Shown: positions 10,314 to 19,092, counted from the stretch's first letter. The stretch: DNA of 64,000 bases from Lachnospiraceae bacterium (GCA_017394885.1 JAFPWO010000022.1:62001-126000), one strand, 5' to 3'. Notes: generated from the letters alone by a model not told the origin. Numbers and translations are program-made.

Positions 10314-11291
10314 TTATTTCCTGCTGAATCCCGCGAGCAGCAGTTCCACTGCTACGGCGTCTTCCAGATTTCCGCTTTTGACCGCCAGATCATATTCCGC
10401 GCAGCGCGCCAGACGTTCTTTCAGTTCGGCTTCACTGAAGCGCCTGGCCTGCCGGCTGTACATTCCGACGGCAAAGGGGCGGATCCCCAGTTCTTCGGCG
10501 ATCGCGTTCTGCGATAAGCCGTTCGTGCTTAATTCTTTGATCTGCAGCAGACGGTTGACCTGCTGTGTGATCAGATACAGGATCCGCATCGGCGGTTCCT
10601 TTAGGCTTCTCAGGTCCTCATACAGTTCAAAAGCTTCCTTCGGATATCCTGTCGCCATGGCGTCCAGCATATCGAAGACGCGGTTCTGTGCTGTCACCGT
10701 GGTGACGTTTTCCACGTCCTGCACACGGATCCCGTCCTTGTTCATACAATAAGCGATCAGTTTTTCCTGTTCGGTGATCATATGCCCGAGATCATCGCCG
10801 CAGCGGTCCACAAACAGGTCCAGCGCGTCTTCGGTGATCCGGCATCCGGCCTTGTGAAAGGCAGTGAGCGCGCTCTTCCTGAGATCGTTTTCCTTCAGGC
10901 GCGCGCACTCCGCGGCATAGCCGCAGCGGGTGATCGCCTTGTACAGGCGGCTGCGTTTATCGATCTCTTCCTCGACAAAAACCATGACCGTCGTTTCCGG
11001 CATCTCGGGCAGATAGTCCGCAAAAACGTCCCCGCCCTTTTTAAACAGGCCGGAGTTTTCCAGAACGATCAGCCGCCTGTCCGCAAAAAAAGGCAAAGTT
11101 TCCGCAATATCCCGGATCTCCGGGAATACGATCTCTCTGCCTTCACGGTAGGTATAGTTCATGGAATCGTCCCCGGTCAGTGCTTTCCGGAGCGCGTTCT
11201 TCGCATTCTGGCGCAGAAAAGCCTCAGGGCCGTAAATCAGATAGACCGGTTCAAAGGCATGATCCGAAATATCCTGTTTAAGCTTCTTCAT
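10314..11291 (-). CDS. holA: DNA polymerase III subunit delta
   Basis: 325-residue HolA-type protein, the clamp-loader subunit that opens the beta sliding clamp. The N-terminal segment FEPVYLIYGPEAFLRQNA is typical of the family, as is the late PMRILYLITQQVNRLLQIKEL segment (residues about 235-255). Its start overlaps the end of a small unknown gene by 14 bp, and its stop abuts hflX. Confidence 0.9.
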   Translation of the reverse strand: MKKLKQDISDHAFEPVYLIYGPEAFLRQNAKNALRKALTGDDSMNYTYREGREIVFPEIRDIAETLPFFADRRLIVLENSGLFKKGGDVFADYLPEMPETTVMVFVEEEIDKRSRLYKAITRCGYAAECARLKENDLRKSALTAFHKAGCRITEDALDLFVDRCGDDLGHMITEQEKLIAYCMNKDGIRVQDVENVTTVTAQNRVFDMLDAMATGYPKEAFELYEDLRSLKEPPMRILYLITQQVNRLLQIKELSTNGLSQNAIAEELGIRPFAVGMYSRQARRFSEAELKERLARCAEYDLAVKSGNLEDAVAVELLLAGFSRK

Positions 11292-11526
11292 AAGCCTTTA
11301 CCTTTACGAGGCAGGCGCTGCCGTAATCCGGGAGCAGAAAGCTGGCGCTGCTGCCGTTTGCTTCGAAGTTTTTGCCCTGCAGCTTTTTGCACAGCGCTTT
11401 GAGGGCTTTATCGGCCGCCGCCGCTTCGAGGCACTGCTCCTGAATATAATCCCGGATCTCCGTCTTATCTTCCCGGCTCAGCCGGCCGGCCGGTGCCGAA
11501 ACACTGGCGGTAAAGCGAAAGTTCAT
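11278..11526 (-). CDS. Small hypothetical protein (82 aa)
   Basis: I do not recognise this family. The protein is 82 residues, soluble, with a basic and alanine-rich middle (KALCKKLQGKNF) and no signal peptide or membrane segment. It lies between ctpA (11 bp upstream) and holA, which it overlaps by 14 bp. That packing supports it being translated. No function can be given. Confidence 0.6.
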   Translation of the reverse strand: MNFRFTASVSAPAGRLSREDKTEIRDYIQEQCLEAAAADKALKALCKKLQGKNFEANGSSASFLLPDYGSACLVKVKAYEEA

Positions 11527-11537
11527 CTTATCTTCTC

Positions 11538-12782
11538 CTACTCCTGCAGTTTTTCGACAGCCGCGTCGATCAGTTCGTCCGCTTCGGTATCCGGATTATC
11601 GGCGAGGACGATATCCGGCGTCAGCCCGATCCCGTGAATGCTGCGGCCCAGCGGGGTAAAATAATGCTCGGTCGTGAGCTTTAAGGCGCCGCCGCCCGTC
11701 AGCTTGAAATAACTCTGTACGATGCCTTTTCCGAAGGTCTGCTCGCCCATGATCACAGCACGTCCGTAATCCTGCATGATGCCCGTGAAGACCTCGGAGG
11801 CGCTGGCGGAATACCCGTTGACGAGGACAGTCATCTTTCCCGTGAAAACAGGTTTATCCTGAGAATACTCTTTATATTCATTCCCGGCCTTGTCCTTCAT
11901 GATAAAGATCAGCTCGCCTTTATCGATAAAATAATCCGCGATGCCCAGCACACTGTCCAGCAGTCCGCCGGGATTGCTGCGAAGATCAAAAACCAGTTCC
12001 TTTATCCCCTGGGAAGAAAGCTCATCCAGGGCTTTTTTCACCTGTTCGATCGATACCCGGTCAAATTCGGTGAGCTGGATATAGCCGACCGTGTCATTCA
12101 GCATCCGGCTGTATACCGTATCCACCTGGACGATGCGGCGCTCGATCACCATTTCCTCGTAGCTGTCGGCGGAAGGCCGGTAGACCTTTATCTTGACCTG
12201 CGTGCCTTCTTCTCCGCGGACCATGGAAACGATGCCGTCCAGATCCATCTGGGTAACGTCCGTATCATCCACGGCCACGATCTCGTCGCCGGATTTCATA
12301 CCCTTGGTCAGCGCGTCGCCGCCGGAGAAGACACTCACGACCACCGTTTTCCCGGTATCGGCTTCCTGCATGACCGAGATCCCGATCCCGCAGTACGATC
12401 CGTCCGAAGACTCCAGCATATCTTCCCATTCTTTTTCATCCAGATACGCGGAATATACGTCGCCGGAGGCGTCGATATACGCCCGGAGCGCGGCATCCTC
12501 CATCTTATCGACGTCATATTCCAGGACCTGGTTCAGTTCGACCTTTTCGATGATCTCCGCAAACCGGTTCAGGAATTCATAATCATTCCGGTCTTTGGTC
12601 TCGTATTCGATATTGTTGATGACCTGCGTTTCTCCCGGTTCCGACAGCTTTTCCTTCAGCGTCCGGTAAATACCGGAAAAGCCAAAGCATAGCACCACAA
12701 AACCGAGGCCGGCTATGCCGATAAAGGTCAGCGCGCCGATCAGGAAACCTTTCCAGAACTGATTGCCTTTGTACTCATCCAT
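11538..12782 (-). CDS. ctpA: Carboxyl-terminal processing protease, S41 family
   Basis: 414-residue membrane-anchored serine protease. One N-terminal membrane helix (about residues 12-35) is followed by a PDZ domain (GIGISVMQ to GDEIVAVDD) and the S41 domain (FDLRSNPGGLL). The catalytic Ser is in GYSASASE and the catalytic Lys in TFGKG, the Ser/Lys dyad of the family. AGGAGG precedes the ATG. It follows ftsX by 13 bp. FtsEX and CtpA-type proteases both act on envelope peptidoglycan hydrolysis, so a shared role in wall remodelling is reasonable inference. Confidence 0.95.
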   Translation of the reverse strand: MDEYKGNQFWKGFLIGALTFIGIAGLGFVVLCFGFSGIYRTLKEKLSEPGETQVINNIEYETKDRNDYEFLNRFAEIIEKVELNQVLEYDVDKMEDAALRAYIDASGDVYSAYLDEKEWEDMLESSDGSYCGIGISVMQEADTGKTVVVSVFSGGDALTKGMKSGDEIVAVDDTDVTQMDLDGIVSMVRGEEGTQVKIKVYRPSADSYEEMVIERRIVQVDTVYSRMLNDTVGYIQLTEFDRVSIEQVKKALDELSSQGIKELVFDLRSNPGGLLDSVLGIADYFIDKGELIFIMKDKAGNEYKEYSQDKPVFTGKMTVLVNGYSASASEVFTGIMQDYGRAVIMGEQTFGKGIVQSYFKLTGGGALKLTTEHYFTPLGRSIHGIGLTPDIVLADNPDTEADELIDAAVEKLQE

Positions 12783-12795
12783 CTGCCTGAACCTC

Positions 12796-13698
12796 CTATG
12801 CCTTCAGATGCCGCTTCATGGAAAGCAGGCTCCCCAGAAGGCCGATGCCGACACCCAGAATCAGGGCGGCGGGAATCGCCAGCTTCAACACCTCCGAGAC
12901 CGGAAGGAAGCTGAAAATATGAGAAAAGGAAATGAGCTGCGTCCGTACGTTTTCCACCACGCGGGGGTAAAGGAAGCGGACCAGTACGAGCGGGATCGCC
13001 GCGCCGAGCAGGCCGATGATCACGCCTTCAATGATAAAGGGCGTCCGGATAAACCCGTTGGTCGCGCCGAGATACCGCTGGATCCGGATCTCCTCGCTGC
13101 GGGTCGAGATCGCCATGGCTACGCTGTTGCTGATCAGCGTGACCGCAACGGCCAGCAGGATCCCGCCGATGATCAGCGACGCCGCGCTCAGCACCCGGGC
13201 AAGATTCTGGAGCCCTTCCGTGACCACGTTGCTGTAGTTGACCCGGCGGACGCCCGGAATCGTTTCTATATATCTGGCAAAGGCCTGCTGCCGGCTGAGG
13301 TCGTTGACGAAGACCTCATAGGAAGCGGAATTGGCCAGCGGATTATCATCGGCAAAGCCTTCCGCAAGCTTCTCGTTGCCGTCAAAATAAACGCTTTTAT
13401 AGTACTCCCAGGCCTCTTCAGCCGAGGTATATTTCATGCGGAGGACTTCCTCGTTGCGGGCGATCTCCTCCCCGATCTTCTTGATCTGATCCTCGCTTAA
13501 GCCCTCGTTAAAGAAAACGGTGATCCCGACGGTTTCCTCCGCGTCCTTCACGAAAGCGTTGATATTGATCATGATCGCGTAAGCCGAGATAAAGATAAAA
13601 ATCATCGCGATCATCACGCAGAGGGAAAACAGGGAGTTGCCCGGATGGCGGAAGATGTTGCGGATCCCCTGCTTCAGCAGGAAGAAAAAGTTACGCAT
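12796..13698 (-). CDS. ftsX: Cell-division ABC transporter permease FtsX
   Basis: 300-residue FtsX. A first membrane helix (FSLCVMIAMIFIFISAYAIM) is followed by the extracellular domain and three C-terminal helices. With FtsE it signals across the membrane to peptidoglycan hydrolases. A longer frame opens at 13731, but GGAAGGAGGG stands 8 nt before the ATG at 13698, so translation begins there, overlapping the ftsE stop by 8 bp. It is followed closely by ctpA. Confidence 0.95.
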   Translation of the reverse strand: MRNFFFLLKQGIRNIFRHPGNSLFSLCVMIAMIFIFISAYAIMININAFVKDAEETVGITVFFNEGLSEDQIKKIGEEIARNEEVLRMKYTSAEEAWEYYKSVYFDGNEKLAEGFADDNPLANSASYEVFVNDLSRQQAFARYIETIPGVRRVNYSNVVTEGLQNLARVLSAASLIIGGILLAVAVTLISNSVAMAISTRSEEIRIQRYLGATNGFIRTPFIIEGVIIGLLGAAIPLVLVRFLYPRVVENVRTQLISFSHIFSFLPVSEVLKLAIPAALILGVGIGLLGSLLSMKRHLKA

Positions 13699-14380
13699 TG
13701 TCGTACCCTCCTTCCTGAATATCCCGGACAATCTCTCCGTCGTGCATCGTGATCACGCGCTTGCGGAAGCGGTTGACCATCTGCGCGTCATGCGTGACCA
13801 TGATCACCGTGGTCCCGGTACTGTTGAAGCGCTGCAGCAGGTTGATGACCTCCTCGGAGTTGGCCGGATCGAGATTCCCGGTCGGCTCGTCGGCCAGCAG
13901 GTAAAACGGCCCGTTGACGACCGCACGCGCGATGGCGACCCGCTGCTGCTCTCCGCCGGAAAGCTGCGGCGGATAGCTTTTTGCCTTCTCTTCGAGGCCG
14001 ATCATGGCCAAAAGCTTAGGGATCCGGCGGTGCATCGCCTTCGGGGAAGCCGAGACGATCCGCTGGGCATACGCGATGTTTTCATAAACCGAATAATCCT
14101 TCAGCAGCCGGAAATCCTGAAAGATCACACCGAAATGACGCCGGTACTGCGGCAGCTTCCGGCTGGGAAGCTTCGCCACGTCGATCCCGTCCACTGTGAT
14201 CGTGCCGGAGGTCGGCTTTTCTTCTCCGAGGATCAGGCGGATCAGCGTGCTTTTCCCGGATCCGCTGTCCCCGATGATGAAAACGAATTCCCCGTCTTCG
14301 ATCTTCAGGTTAATATCCTTCAGCGCATGACTGGTGGTCTCTTCGTTATAGATTTTATGAACGTGGCTGAATTCGATCAT
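13691..14380 (-). CDS. ftsE: Cell-division ABC transporter ATPase FtsE
   Basis: 229-residue ABC ATPase. Walker A is GDSGSGKST, the signature [14 protein letters not shown] and Walker B FYLLADEPTG. It pairs with FtsX to control wall hydrolysis at division or elongation. It is the first gene of the long minus-strand operon, with a TATAAT element upstream. Confidence 0.97.
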   Translation of the reverse strand: MIEFSHVHKIYNEETTSHALKDINLKIEDGEFVFIIGDSGSGKSTLIRLILGEEKPTSGTITVDGIDVAKLPSRKLPQYRRHFGVIFQDFRLLKDYSVYENIAYAQRIVSASPKAMHRRIPKLLAMIGLEEKAKSYPPQLSGGEQQRVAIARAVVNGPFYLLADEPTGNLDPANSEEVINLLQRFNSTGTTVIMVTHDAQMVNRFRKRVITMHDGEIVRDIQEGGYDNA

Positions 14381-14427
14381 GCAATCCCCTCTGGCTGAAA
14401 TCTTTCGGCATTTGTCTTAACTAATTT

Positions 14428-14433
14428 ATTATA
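14428..14433 (-). promoter_or_regulatory. Probable promoter -10 of the ftsE operon
   Basis: A perfect TATAAT on the minus strand about 48 nt upstream of the ftsE ATG. The -35 (TTTTCA, 17 bp away) is weak. An 8-bp inverted repeat (TTTCGGCA at 14403, TGCCGAAA at 14443) brackets this box and may be an operator or chance. Confidence 0.6.
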
Positions 14434-14447
14434 CATGAAAACTGCCG

Positions 14448-14473
14448 AAATGAAAAGCCCTGATATTTTCAGG
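14448..14473 (-). terminator. Weak terminator after the cvfB-like gene
   Basis: On the minus strand CCTGA-AAATA-TCAGG is followed by GCTTTTCATTT, overlapping the stop codon. The stem is only 5 bp, so this is tentative. Confidence 0.35.
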
Positions 14474-15311
14474 CTTCCGGAAGCTTTTCGATCCTGTCGT
14501 CAAAGACCTTGATCCGGCCTTCCTTATAAAGCCGGCCGGCCGCTCTTTTAAAGGCGGCTTTGCTGAGAGAAAGCTCTGCCTTGATCAGCGACGCGTCGCT
14601 CTTATCCCCGATCCCGAGGATCCCGCCGGCCATCTCCATATGCTGCAGGATCTTTTCCGCATCCTCATCCATCTGGGCATAGGCCTTGCGGCGCAGCGTC
14701 AGATTCAGCCTGCCGTCCGGTCTGCGCTTTGTCACGCGGGCCTCCACCGCCTGGCCGATCTCGAGCTTTTCGTACAGTTCCTGCTTCGGTATCAGGCCGA
14801 AATACCGGTCATCGACCGCCGTGAAAGCGCCGATCTCCTCATTGACCGCATAGATATGCCCTTTCACTTTATCTCCTGCCTGATAAGGAGAATCCGCCGA
14901 GAAGAACTTATCCACGTACATACTGGCTGCCAGACGATCGGATTTATCGATATAGAGCGTTACAAAGACCTTCTGTCCGGGCTTTAATTTCCCACGGGTC
15001 TCTTTATACGGGAGGAAAAGATCCCGCGGCAGTCCCCAGTCCAGAAAAGCGCCGATCTTCCCGACTTCCTTCACCTTCAGCGCCGCGAGGCCGCCTTTTT
15101 CCAGATACGGGCGGTCCGTCGTGGCGATCAGCCTGTCTTCCGAATCACGGTACAAAAAGACCGTGAGCAGGCTTCCCTTCTTCGTCCCCTCCGGGATATA
15201 ACGGTTCGGGAGAAGAACGGTTTCTTCCGGCTCGCCCGCCGCGCACAGATACGCGCCGGCGTCAGCGAAGTGATCGACTTCCAGAACCTGTGTTTTTCCG
15301 AGATACAGCAT
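14469..15311 (-). CDS. cvfB: S1-type RNA-binding protein, CvfB/YitL-like
   Basis: 280-residue protein with tandem S1/OB-type beta-barrel segments, such as VGKIGAFLDWGLPRDLFLP and GAFTAVDDRYFGLIPKQE, and a C-terminal winged-helix-like end. This matches the conserved virulence factor B / YitL family, which binds RNA. The ATG at 15311 has AGGAAG 8 nt upstream; an earlier TTG (15332) lies in the terminator stem of the tRNA and is rejected. Monocistronic or read through from the tRNA. Confidence 0.82.
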   Translation of the reverse strand: MLYLGKTQVLEVDHFADAGAYLCAAGEPEETVLLPNRYIPEGTKKGSLLTVFLYRDSEDRLIATTDRPYLEKGGLAALKVKEVGKIGAFLDWGLPRDLFLPYKETRGKLKPGQKVFVTLYIDKSDRLAASMYVDKFFSADSPYQAGDKVKGHIYAVNEEIGAFTAVDDRYFGLIPKQELYEKLEIGQAVEARVTKRRPDGRLNLTLRRKAYAQMDEDAEKILQHMEMAGGILGIGDKSDASLIKAELSLSKAAFKRAAGRLYKEGRIKVFDDRIEKLPEA

Positions 15312-15330
15312 AGCGTTCTTCCTTTTCTGC

Positions 15331-15360
15331 AATAAAAAAGCCCTTTTCGAAAAAGGGCTG
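15331..15360 (-). terminator. Intrinsic terminator of tRNA-Gln
   Basis: On the minus strand AGCCCTTTTTCGAAAAGGGCT forms a strong hairpin directly followed by six T. It lies just past the tRNA 3' end and before the cvfB-like gene. Confidence 0.85.
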
Positions 15361-15365
15361 AAGAC

Positions 15366-15437
15366 CAGGGCTACAAGGATTCGAACCTTGAAATGACGGA
15401 GTCAGAGTCCGTTGCCTTACCGTTTGGCGATAGCCCT
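15366..15437 (-). tRNA. tRNA-Gln (anticodon CTG)
   Basis: A 72-nt cloverleaf on the minus strand. The acceptor AGGGCTA/TAGCCCT has 7 pairs; the D-loop is in CCAAACGGTAAGG, the anticodon arm ACGGA-CTCTGAC-TCCGT, and the T arm CAAGG-TTCGAAT-CCTTG. Loop positions 34-36 read CTG (15403-15405), giving glutamine for CAG codons. The CCA end is not encoded. A promoter lies upstream and a terminator downstream, so it is its own unit. Confidence 0.97.
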
Positions 15438-15460
15438 ACGCAATTTCTGCGACGCAAGAG

Positions 15461-15489
15461 AGTATACAACATGTGCAGGCGGAATGCAA
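15461..15489 (-). promoter_or_regulatory. Promoter of tRNA-Gln
   Basis: On the minus strand TTGCAT (15484-15489), a 17-bp spacer and TATACT (15461-15466). Transcription would begin about 15 nt or more upstream of the tRNA 5' end at 15437. Confidence 0.75.
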
Positions 15490-15514
15490 GTACTTTTTCA
15501 AAAATATTTTGCAT

Positions 15515-15549
15515 CACAGGAACAGGCGGAAAATCCGCCCGTCCCTGTG
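15515..15549 (-). terminator. Probable terminator after pspA
   Basis: A long hairpin: outer arms CACAGG/CCTGTG and inner arms GGCGGA/TCCGCC around AAAA. On the minus strand it is followed by an AT-rich stretch with five T. A smaller hairpin (GCCGGGAAATCCCGGC) lies between it and the pspA stop. Confidence 0.55.
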
Positions 15550-15583
15550 TTTTGCCGGGAAATCCCGGCCCTGCAAAGCTTCC

Positions 15584-16270
15584 TTAGATGCCCAGCTCCG
15601 CCTTCATGGCCGCCAGTTCTTCGTCGACCTTGCTGTTGGACAGCGCTTCATAATACCGGGCTTCGGCCGCGATCGTTTCATCGATCGGCTCCATGGTCAG
15701 TTCGGCCATGGCATTGGCTTCATCAAGCTTCTTGTTGATCTTTTCTTCCGCACGGGCAAACGCATTGAGGGCGGCATCCGCTCTGTCGGCAGCGGTCGCG
15801 CCGGCGATCTCGTTCACCTTCTCCTGCGCCTTGGCGATCTTCATCTTGGCTTCCAGCGCGGCCTTGCGGCTCTGCAGGTTCTGCAGATCGGTCACCAGCT
15901 TGTCATGCATCTGGCGCATCTTCTGGGAATTGGAAGCGGCCACGTCATAGACCTGCTGCAGCGATTCGCCGACTTCTTCCAGAGACTGTTTCTTCTTGAT
16001 AAAGATCTTGGCGTCGTTCTCGTTGCCGGCGGCCAGAGCGGCTTTTGCCAGGCCGGTATACTTTTCGATTTCTTCCTGATTGGCGATCAGGTTTCTCTTC
16101 GCCTTGGCTTCATCCGCCATCACGGAAGCCGTCTCGCGCTTTACCTGCGCCAGGTCCGCGGTCAGATCCTTCAGATACTGCTCGATCAGCTTTTCCGGAT
16201 CTTCGGCCTTATCCAGCATGGCATTCACGTTCGACGTAATGATGTCCTTGAATCTTGATAAAATACCCAT
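15584..16270 (-). CDS. pspA: PspA/IM30 family phage-shock protein
   Basis: 228-residue, almost wholly alpha-helical coiled-coil protein beginning MGILSRFKDIITSNVNAMLDK, the amphipathic membrane-binding start of PspA/IM30/Vipp1. Such proteins form membrane-associated rings that protect the bilayer under stress. AAGGAG precedes the ATG. It follows a membrane protein with a TPM-like domain by 24 bp; the two may act together at the envelope. Confidence 0.93.
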   Translation of the reverse strand: MGILSRFKDIITSNVNAMLDKAEDPEKLIEQYLKDLTADLAQVKRETASVMADEAKAKRNLIANQEEIEKYTGLAKAALAAGNENDAKIFIKKKQSLEEVGESLQQVYDVAASNSQKMRQMHDKLVTDLQNLQSRKAALEAKMKIAKAQEKVNEIAGATAADRADAALNAFARAEEKINKKLDEANAMAELTMEPIDETIAAEARYYEALSNSKVDEELAAMKAELGI

Positions 16271-16294
16271 CGTTTTCTCCTTTTCGTGGCACTT

Positions 16295-17128
16295 CTATGG
16301 CAGGACCGACACACGGTCACTGTGCACGTTGTTTTTTGTTTCCCGGGCCTTCTTTTCCCGCAGGGCTTTCCGGTATTCCAGCGCGGCAACAGCCAGCATG
16401 GCAGCCGATACGATCACCAGAGCGCCGATCCATCCGGTCCGGCTTCTGACGGACATGATATCCCGCGCCGTCCGGGTAAACGCGTCCGAAAAGAACTGCT
16501 CGTCCGGTCCCCCGGGATAACTGTCAGTATTATAATAAAAAACACGGATATAGTCCAGCAAAATATCGCGCGCTTCGGAATCCATCACGGTTCCCGCGGC
16601 CGTTCCGCTTACGCAGCAGACCCGGTACGGCTCCGTATCGCCGGCATTCCGGTAAAACAGCAGGAGGGCGTGTCCCTCATCGGTAAACCGATCGTCGTAG
16701 ATGCTCTGTACGGAGGCTGCCATCCGGGCTTCCGACATGATCTCCGACGCCCCCAGCGTATCCGTCAGATACAGGTACGGCTGCACGCCGGTCTTATCGT
16801 AAAAATACTTCATGCCCTTTTCCAGGACGCTTCGGCTTTTGATGAGCCCCAGATCATCCTGGTAATATCCCGTCTCGGAAACGGCTCCCTTATCCAGCTT
16901 CGTCCGGGTACGTGTCGACGGACTGATGTCTTCCGTTTCACGCAGCTGCCTTCCGCAGGAAACGGCGGCAAGCGCGACCGCTGCCGCCAGAAGGACAAGC
17001 GCGGCGATCCAGAGCCAGAAAGCCTGCTTTTCGGTACTCATCCCGACAACGGCATTCTTCAGGTCTTCTTTCCGGATACGCTGTTTTTTCTTATGTTTCT
17101 GAGCGGTCTTTTGGACCGTGCGTCCCAT
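16295..17128 (-). CDS. Membrane protein with a TPM-like extracytoplasmic domain
   Basis: 277 residues. A basic N-terminus is followed by a membrane helix at about 37-57 (WLWIAALVLLAAAVALAAV), an extracytoplasmic domain of about 150 residues (TGVQPYLYLTDTL is reminiscent of TPM/YgcG-like domains), and a second helix near 235-255 with a basic cytoplasmic tail. Function unknown. It starts directly at the rsfS stop and precedes pspA, which hints at an envelope-stress role. The TPM assignment rests on one motif only. Confidence 0.7.
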   Translation of the reverse strand: MGRTVQKTAQKHKKKQRIRKEDLKNAVVGMSTEKQAFWLWIAALVLLAAAVALAAVSCGRQLRETEDISPSTRTRTKLDKGAVSETGYYQDDLGLIKSRSVLEKGMKYFYDKTGVQPYLYLTDTLGASEIMSEARMAASVQSIYDDRFTDEGHALLLFYRNAGDTEPYRVCCVSGTAAGTVMDSEARDILLDYIRVFYYNTDSYPGGPDEQFFSDAFTRTARDIMSVRSRTGWIGALVIVSAAMLAVAALEYRKALREKKARETKNNVHSDRVSVLP

Positions 17129-17488
17129 TTACTGATCCTCGCTGTCTGTCTGCACCAGTTTGCCGTCTCTCCAGATCCGCTCCAGATCGTACCACATCCG
17201 GTCTTCTTTGGAGAAGATGTTGACGATGACATCGTTATAGTCGAGCAGGACCCAGCGGCCGCCCCGCAGTCCTTCGCGGCTGCGGCAATCGACGCCGAGC
17301 TTGTTCATGGCTTCTTCCGCGGCGTCTACGAGCGCATCCACATGCGGCGTATTATTGCCGTGGGTAATGATAAAATAATCGGCCAGATCGGAGATCTCGC
17401 GGATATCGATCACGGTAATATCCTGCCCCTGCTTCTCTTCCAGCGCCTTTCGCAGCGCTTTCATCTGTTCTTCTGAAGTATAGTTCAT
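17129..17488 (-). CDS. rsfS: Ribosomal silencing factor RsfS
   Basis: 119-residue RsfS/Iojap protein, which binds uL14 on the large subunit and blocks subunit joining when nutrients are low. Typical segments are DITVIDIREISDLADYFII, the GNNTPHVDAL loop, and WVLLDYNDVIVNIFS. TAAGGAG precedes the ATG. It lies 9 bp after nadD/yqeK, the usual Bacillota order. Confidence 0.95.
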   Translation of the reverse strand: MNYTSEEQMKALRKALEEKQGQDITVIDIREISDLADYFIITHGNNTPHVDALVDAAEEAMNKLGVDCRSREGLRGGRWVLLDYNDVIVNIFSKEDRMWYDLERIWRDGKLVQTDSEDQ

Positions 17489-17497
17489 TCTGACTCC

Positions 17498-18688
17498 TTA
17501 CCGGTATTTATTCAACTTCTGATAATATTCCACCGCTTCCCGGGTGATCGGGTCGATGTCCTCGCCTCTCGATTCCAGATACCGTATCGTGCTTTCCCCG
17601 GCGAAGGCCACTGCCTGATCCAGATTCGTGTAGGCGATCCGCCTTGCTTTGTCCAGATCCACCATTTTCCCCCGGAACGGCTCCACATAGTCCGCCACAT
17701 ACAGGATCTTTTCCAGTTCCGTCATGCCGGGGCGGCCTGTCGTATGCCAGCGGATCGCGCTCAGTACTTCTTCATCTTCGATCCCGAAGCGGTGTCTCGC
17801 GTACTGCGCACCGGCCGGCGCGTGCCCCAGCGCATTTAAGGCATTGTTCTCGGTGCGTCCGCAGTCGTGCAGGAGACCCGCGAGCCTCGCCTTTTCCACC
17901 GGGACGTTCCGGTAGCCGTCCGCCAGCAGCATTGCCATATGCATCACGCCGAGGGAATGCCGCAGGCGCCGCGGCTTGAGCATCTGCTTCAGCTGGCTGT
18001 AAAACTCCATCTCCTGCGGCGTGGCGTCGCTCCGCTCCAGGATCTCGGTATCGCTCAGGTCATTCAGCGAGCGGTACAGGTGATGCTTCTGCATGTATTC
18101 GAAGACGCCCGGCGGGAGATCGTTCTGCATCAGCTTCCCTTCCGCATAGCCTTTTCTGATCTGGGTCGAGGATACCGGGATATTCTCCCAGGGGATAAAG
18201 CGGATATCCGCTCCGTAGTTTTCGCGGAGCTTCTGCGCGGTCTCCCGGAGCGTCAGATCCGACACCTGCTCCGTCCGGCCAGCCACCAGAAGGATGACCG
18301 AATTGCAGATGAGTTCGGGCTCCTCCCAGTACCGTAGATTATTCAGCGTATCCGCGCCTACCACATAGTACCAGGTCACTTCCGGGAAGACGGCATTTAG
18401 CTGCGCGAAGGTCCGGGAAGTATAGGTGGACCCGGGCTCGCTGCACTCCCATCCGGAAAACACAAAACGGTCCTGATCCGCGATCGCCAGCTTCACCATG
18501 GCCTCGCGGTGCCGTTTTTCCGCCCGCAGTCCCAGAACGGAGCGGTAATTGTTGGAGCCGGAGGGCATAAACCAGATCTCATCCAGATGCAGCGCGTTCA
18601 GCGCGGCCTGTCCGAGCTGAAAGTGACCGTTATGGATGGGGTCGAAATTCCCTCCGACGACGGCGATGTGTTTTCCTGTCCACGTCAC
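17498..18688 (-). CDS. nadD: Fused nicotinate-nucleotide adenylyltransferase / HD-domain hydrolase (NadD-YqeK)
   Basis: 396 residues, two enzymes in one chain. Residues 1 to about 195 are NadD (GGNFDPIHNGH at 12-22; SSTQIRKG), which makes deamido-NAD from nicotinate mononucleotide. Residues about 205-396 are a YqeK-type HD phosphohydrolase (HSLGVMHMA, LLHDCGRTE, YVADYVEP), a family known to cleave diadenosine tetraphosphate. In many Bacillota these are neighbouring separate genes; here there is no stop between them. The start overlaps the yhbY stop by 4 bp (ATGA). Confidence 0.95.
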   Translation of the reverse strand: MTWTGKHIAVVGGNFDPIHNGHFQLGQAALNALHLDEIWFMPSGSNNYRSVLGLRAEKRHREAMVKLAIADQDRFVFSGWECSEPGSTYTSRTFAQLNAVFPEVTWYYVVGADTLNNLRYWEEPELICNSVILLVAGRTEQVSDLTLRETAQKLRENYGADIRFIPWENIPVSSTQIRKGYAEGKLMQNDLPPGVFEYMQKHHLYRSLNDLSDTEILERSDATPQEMEFYSQLKQMLKPRRLRHSLGVMHMAMLLADGYRNVPVEKARLAGLLHDCGRTENNALNALGHAPAGAQYARHRFGIEDEEVLSAIRWHTTGRPGMTELEKILYVADYVEPFRGKMVDLDKARRIAYTNLDQAVAFAGESTIRYLESRGEDIDPITREAVEYYQKLNKYR

Positions 18689-18981
18689 GGCAGTTCTATC
18701 ACTTTCTTTGTTTTGGAAGGACGGTAGAGAACGATCTTCCGTCCGATGACGGTCACGACCAGGGATCGGGTGCGGCCGGCCAGGGCTTCCGCAAGGTTCC
18801 GTATATCATCAAAGCAGTTTTTCAGCAGGGCGACCTTGACCAGTTCTCTGGCTTCCAGGGCTTCGCTGATCGCATTGCAGATTTCAGGGGTCAGTCCGGC
18901 TTTGCCGATCTGAAAAAGCGGGGTTTCCGCAGCGGCCAGTTTCATCAGATAACTGCGCTGTTTGCTGGTTAATTCTGTCAT
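18685..18981 (-). CDS. yhbY: YhbY/CRS1 RNA-binding protein
   Basis: 98-residue CRM-domain protein (LTSKQRSYLMKLAA at the start, then GKAGLT and VVTVIGRKIVLYR). YhbY proteins associate with pre-50S ribosomal subunits. The frame stays open upstream to 19149, but AAAGGAA precedes the ATG at 18981 and homology starts there. A leader of about 100 nt separates it from a divergent promoter shared with thyA. Confidence 0.93.
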   Translation of the reverse strand: MTELTSKQRSYLMKLAAAETPLFQIGKAGLTPEICNAISEALEARELVKVALLKNCFDDIRNLAEALAGRTRSLVVTVIGRKIVLYRPSKTKKVIELP

Positions 18982-19092
18982 TCTTTTCCTTTCGGGGCGT
19001 CCGCAGAACCGCCCGGCATTCTGTTTCTGAAAAAGCATAGCACGCGGACCGTCAAAAAGCAAGGAAACGAATTTGATTTTTTCATGAAATAA

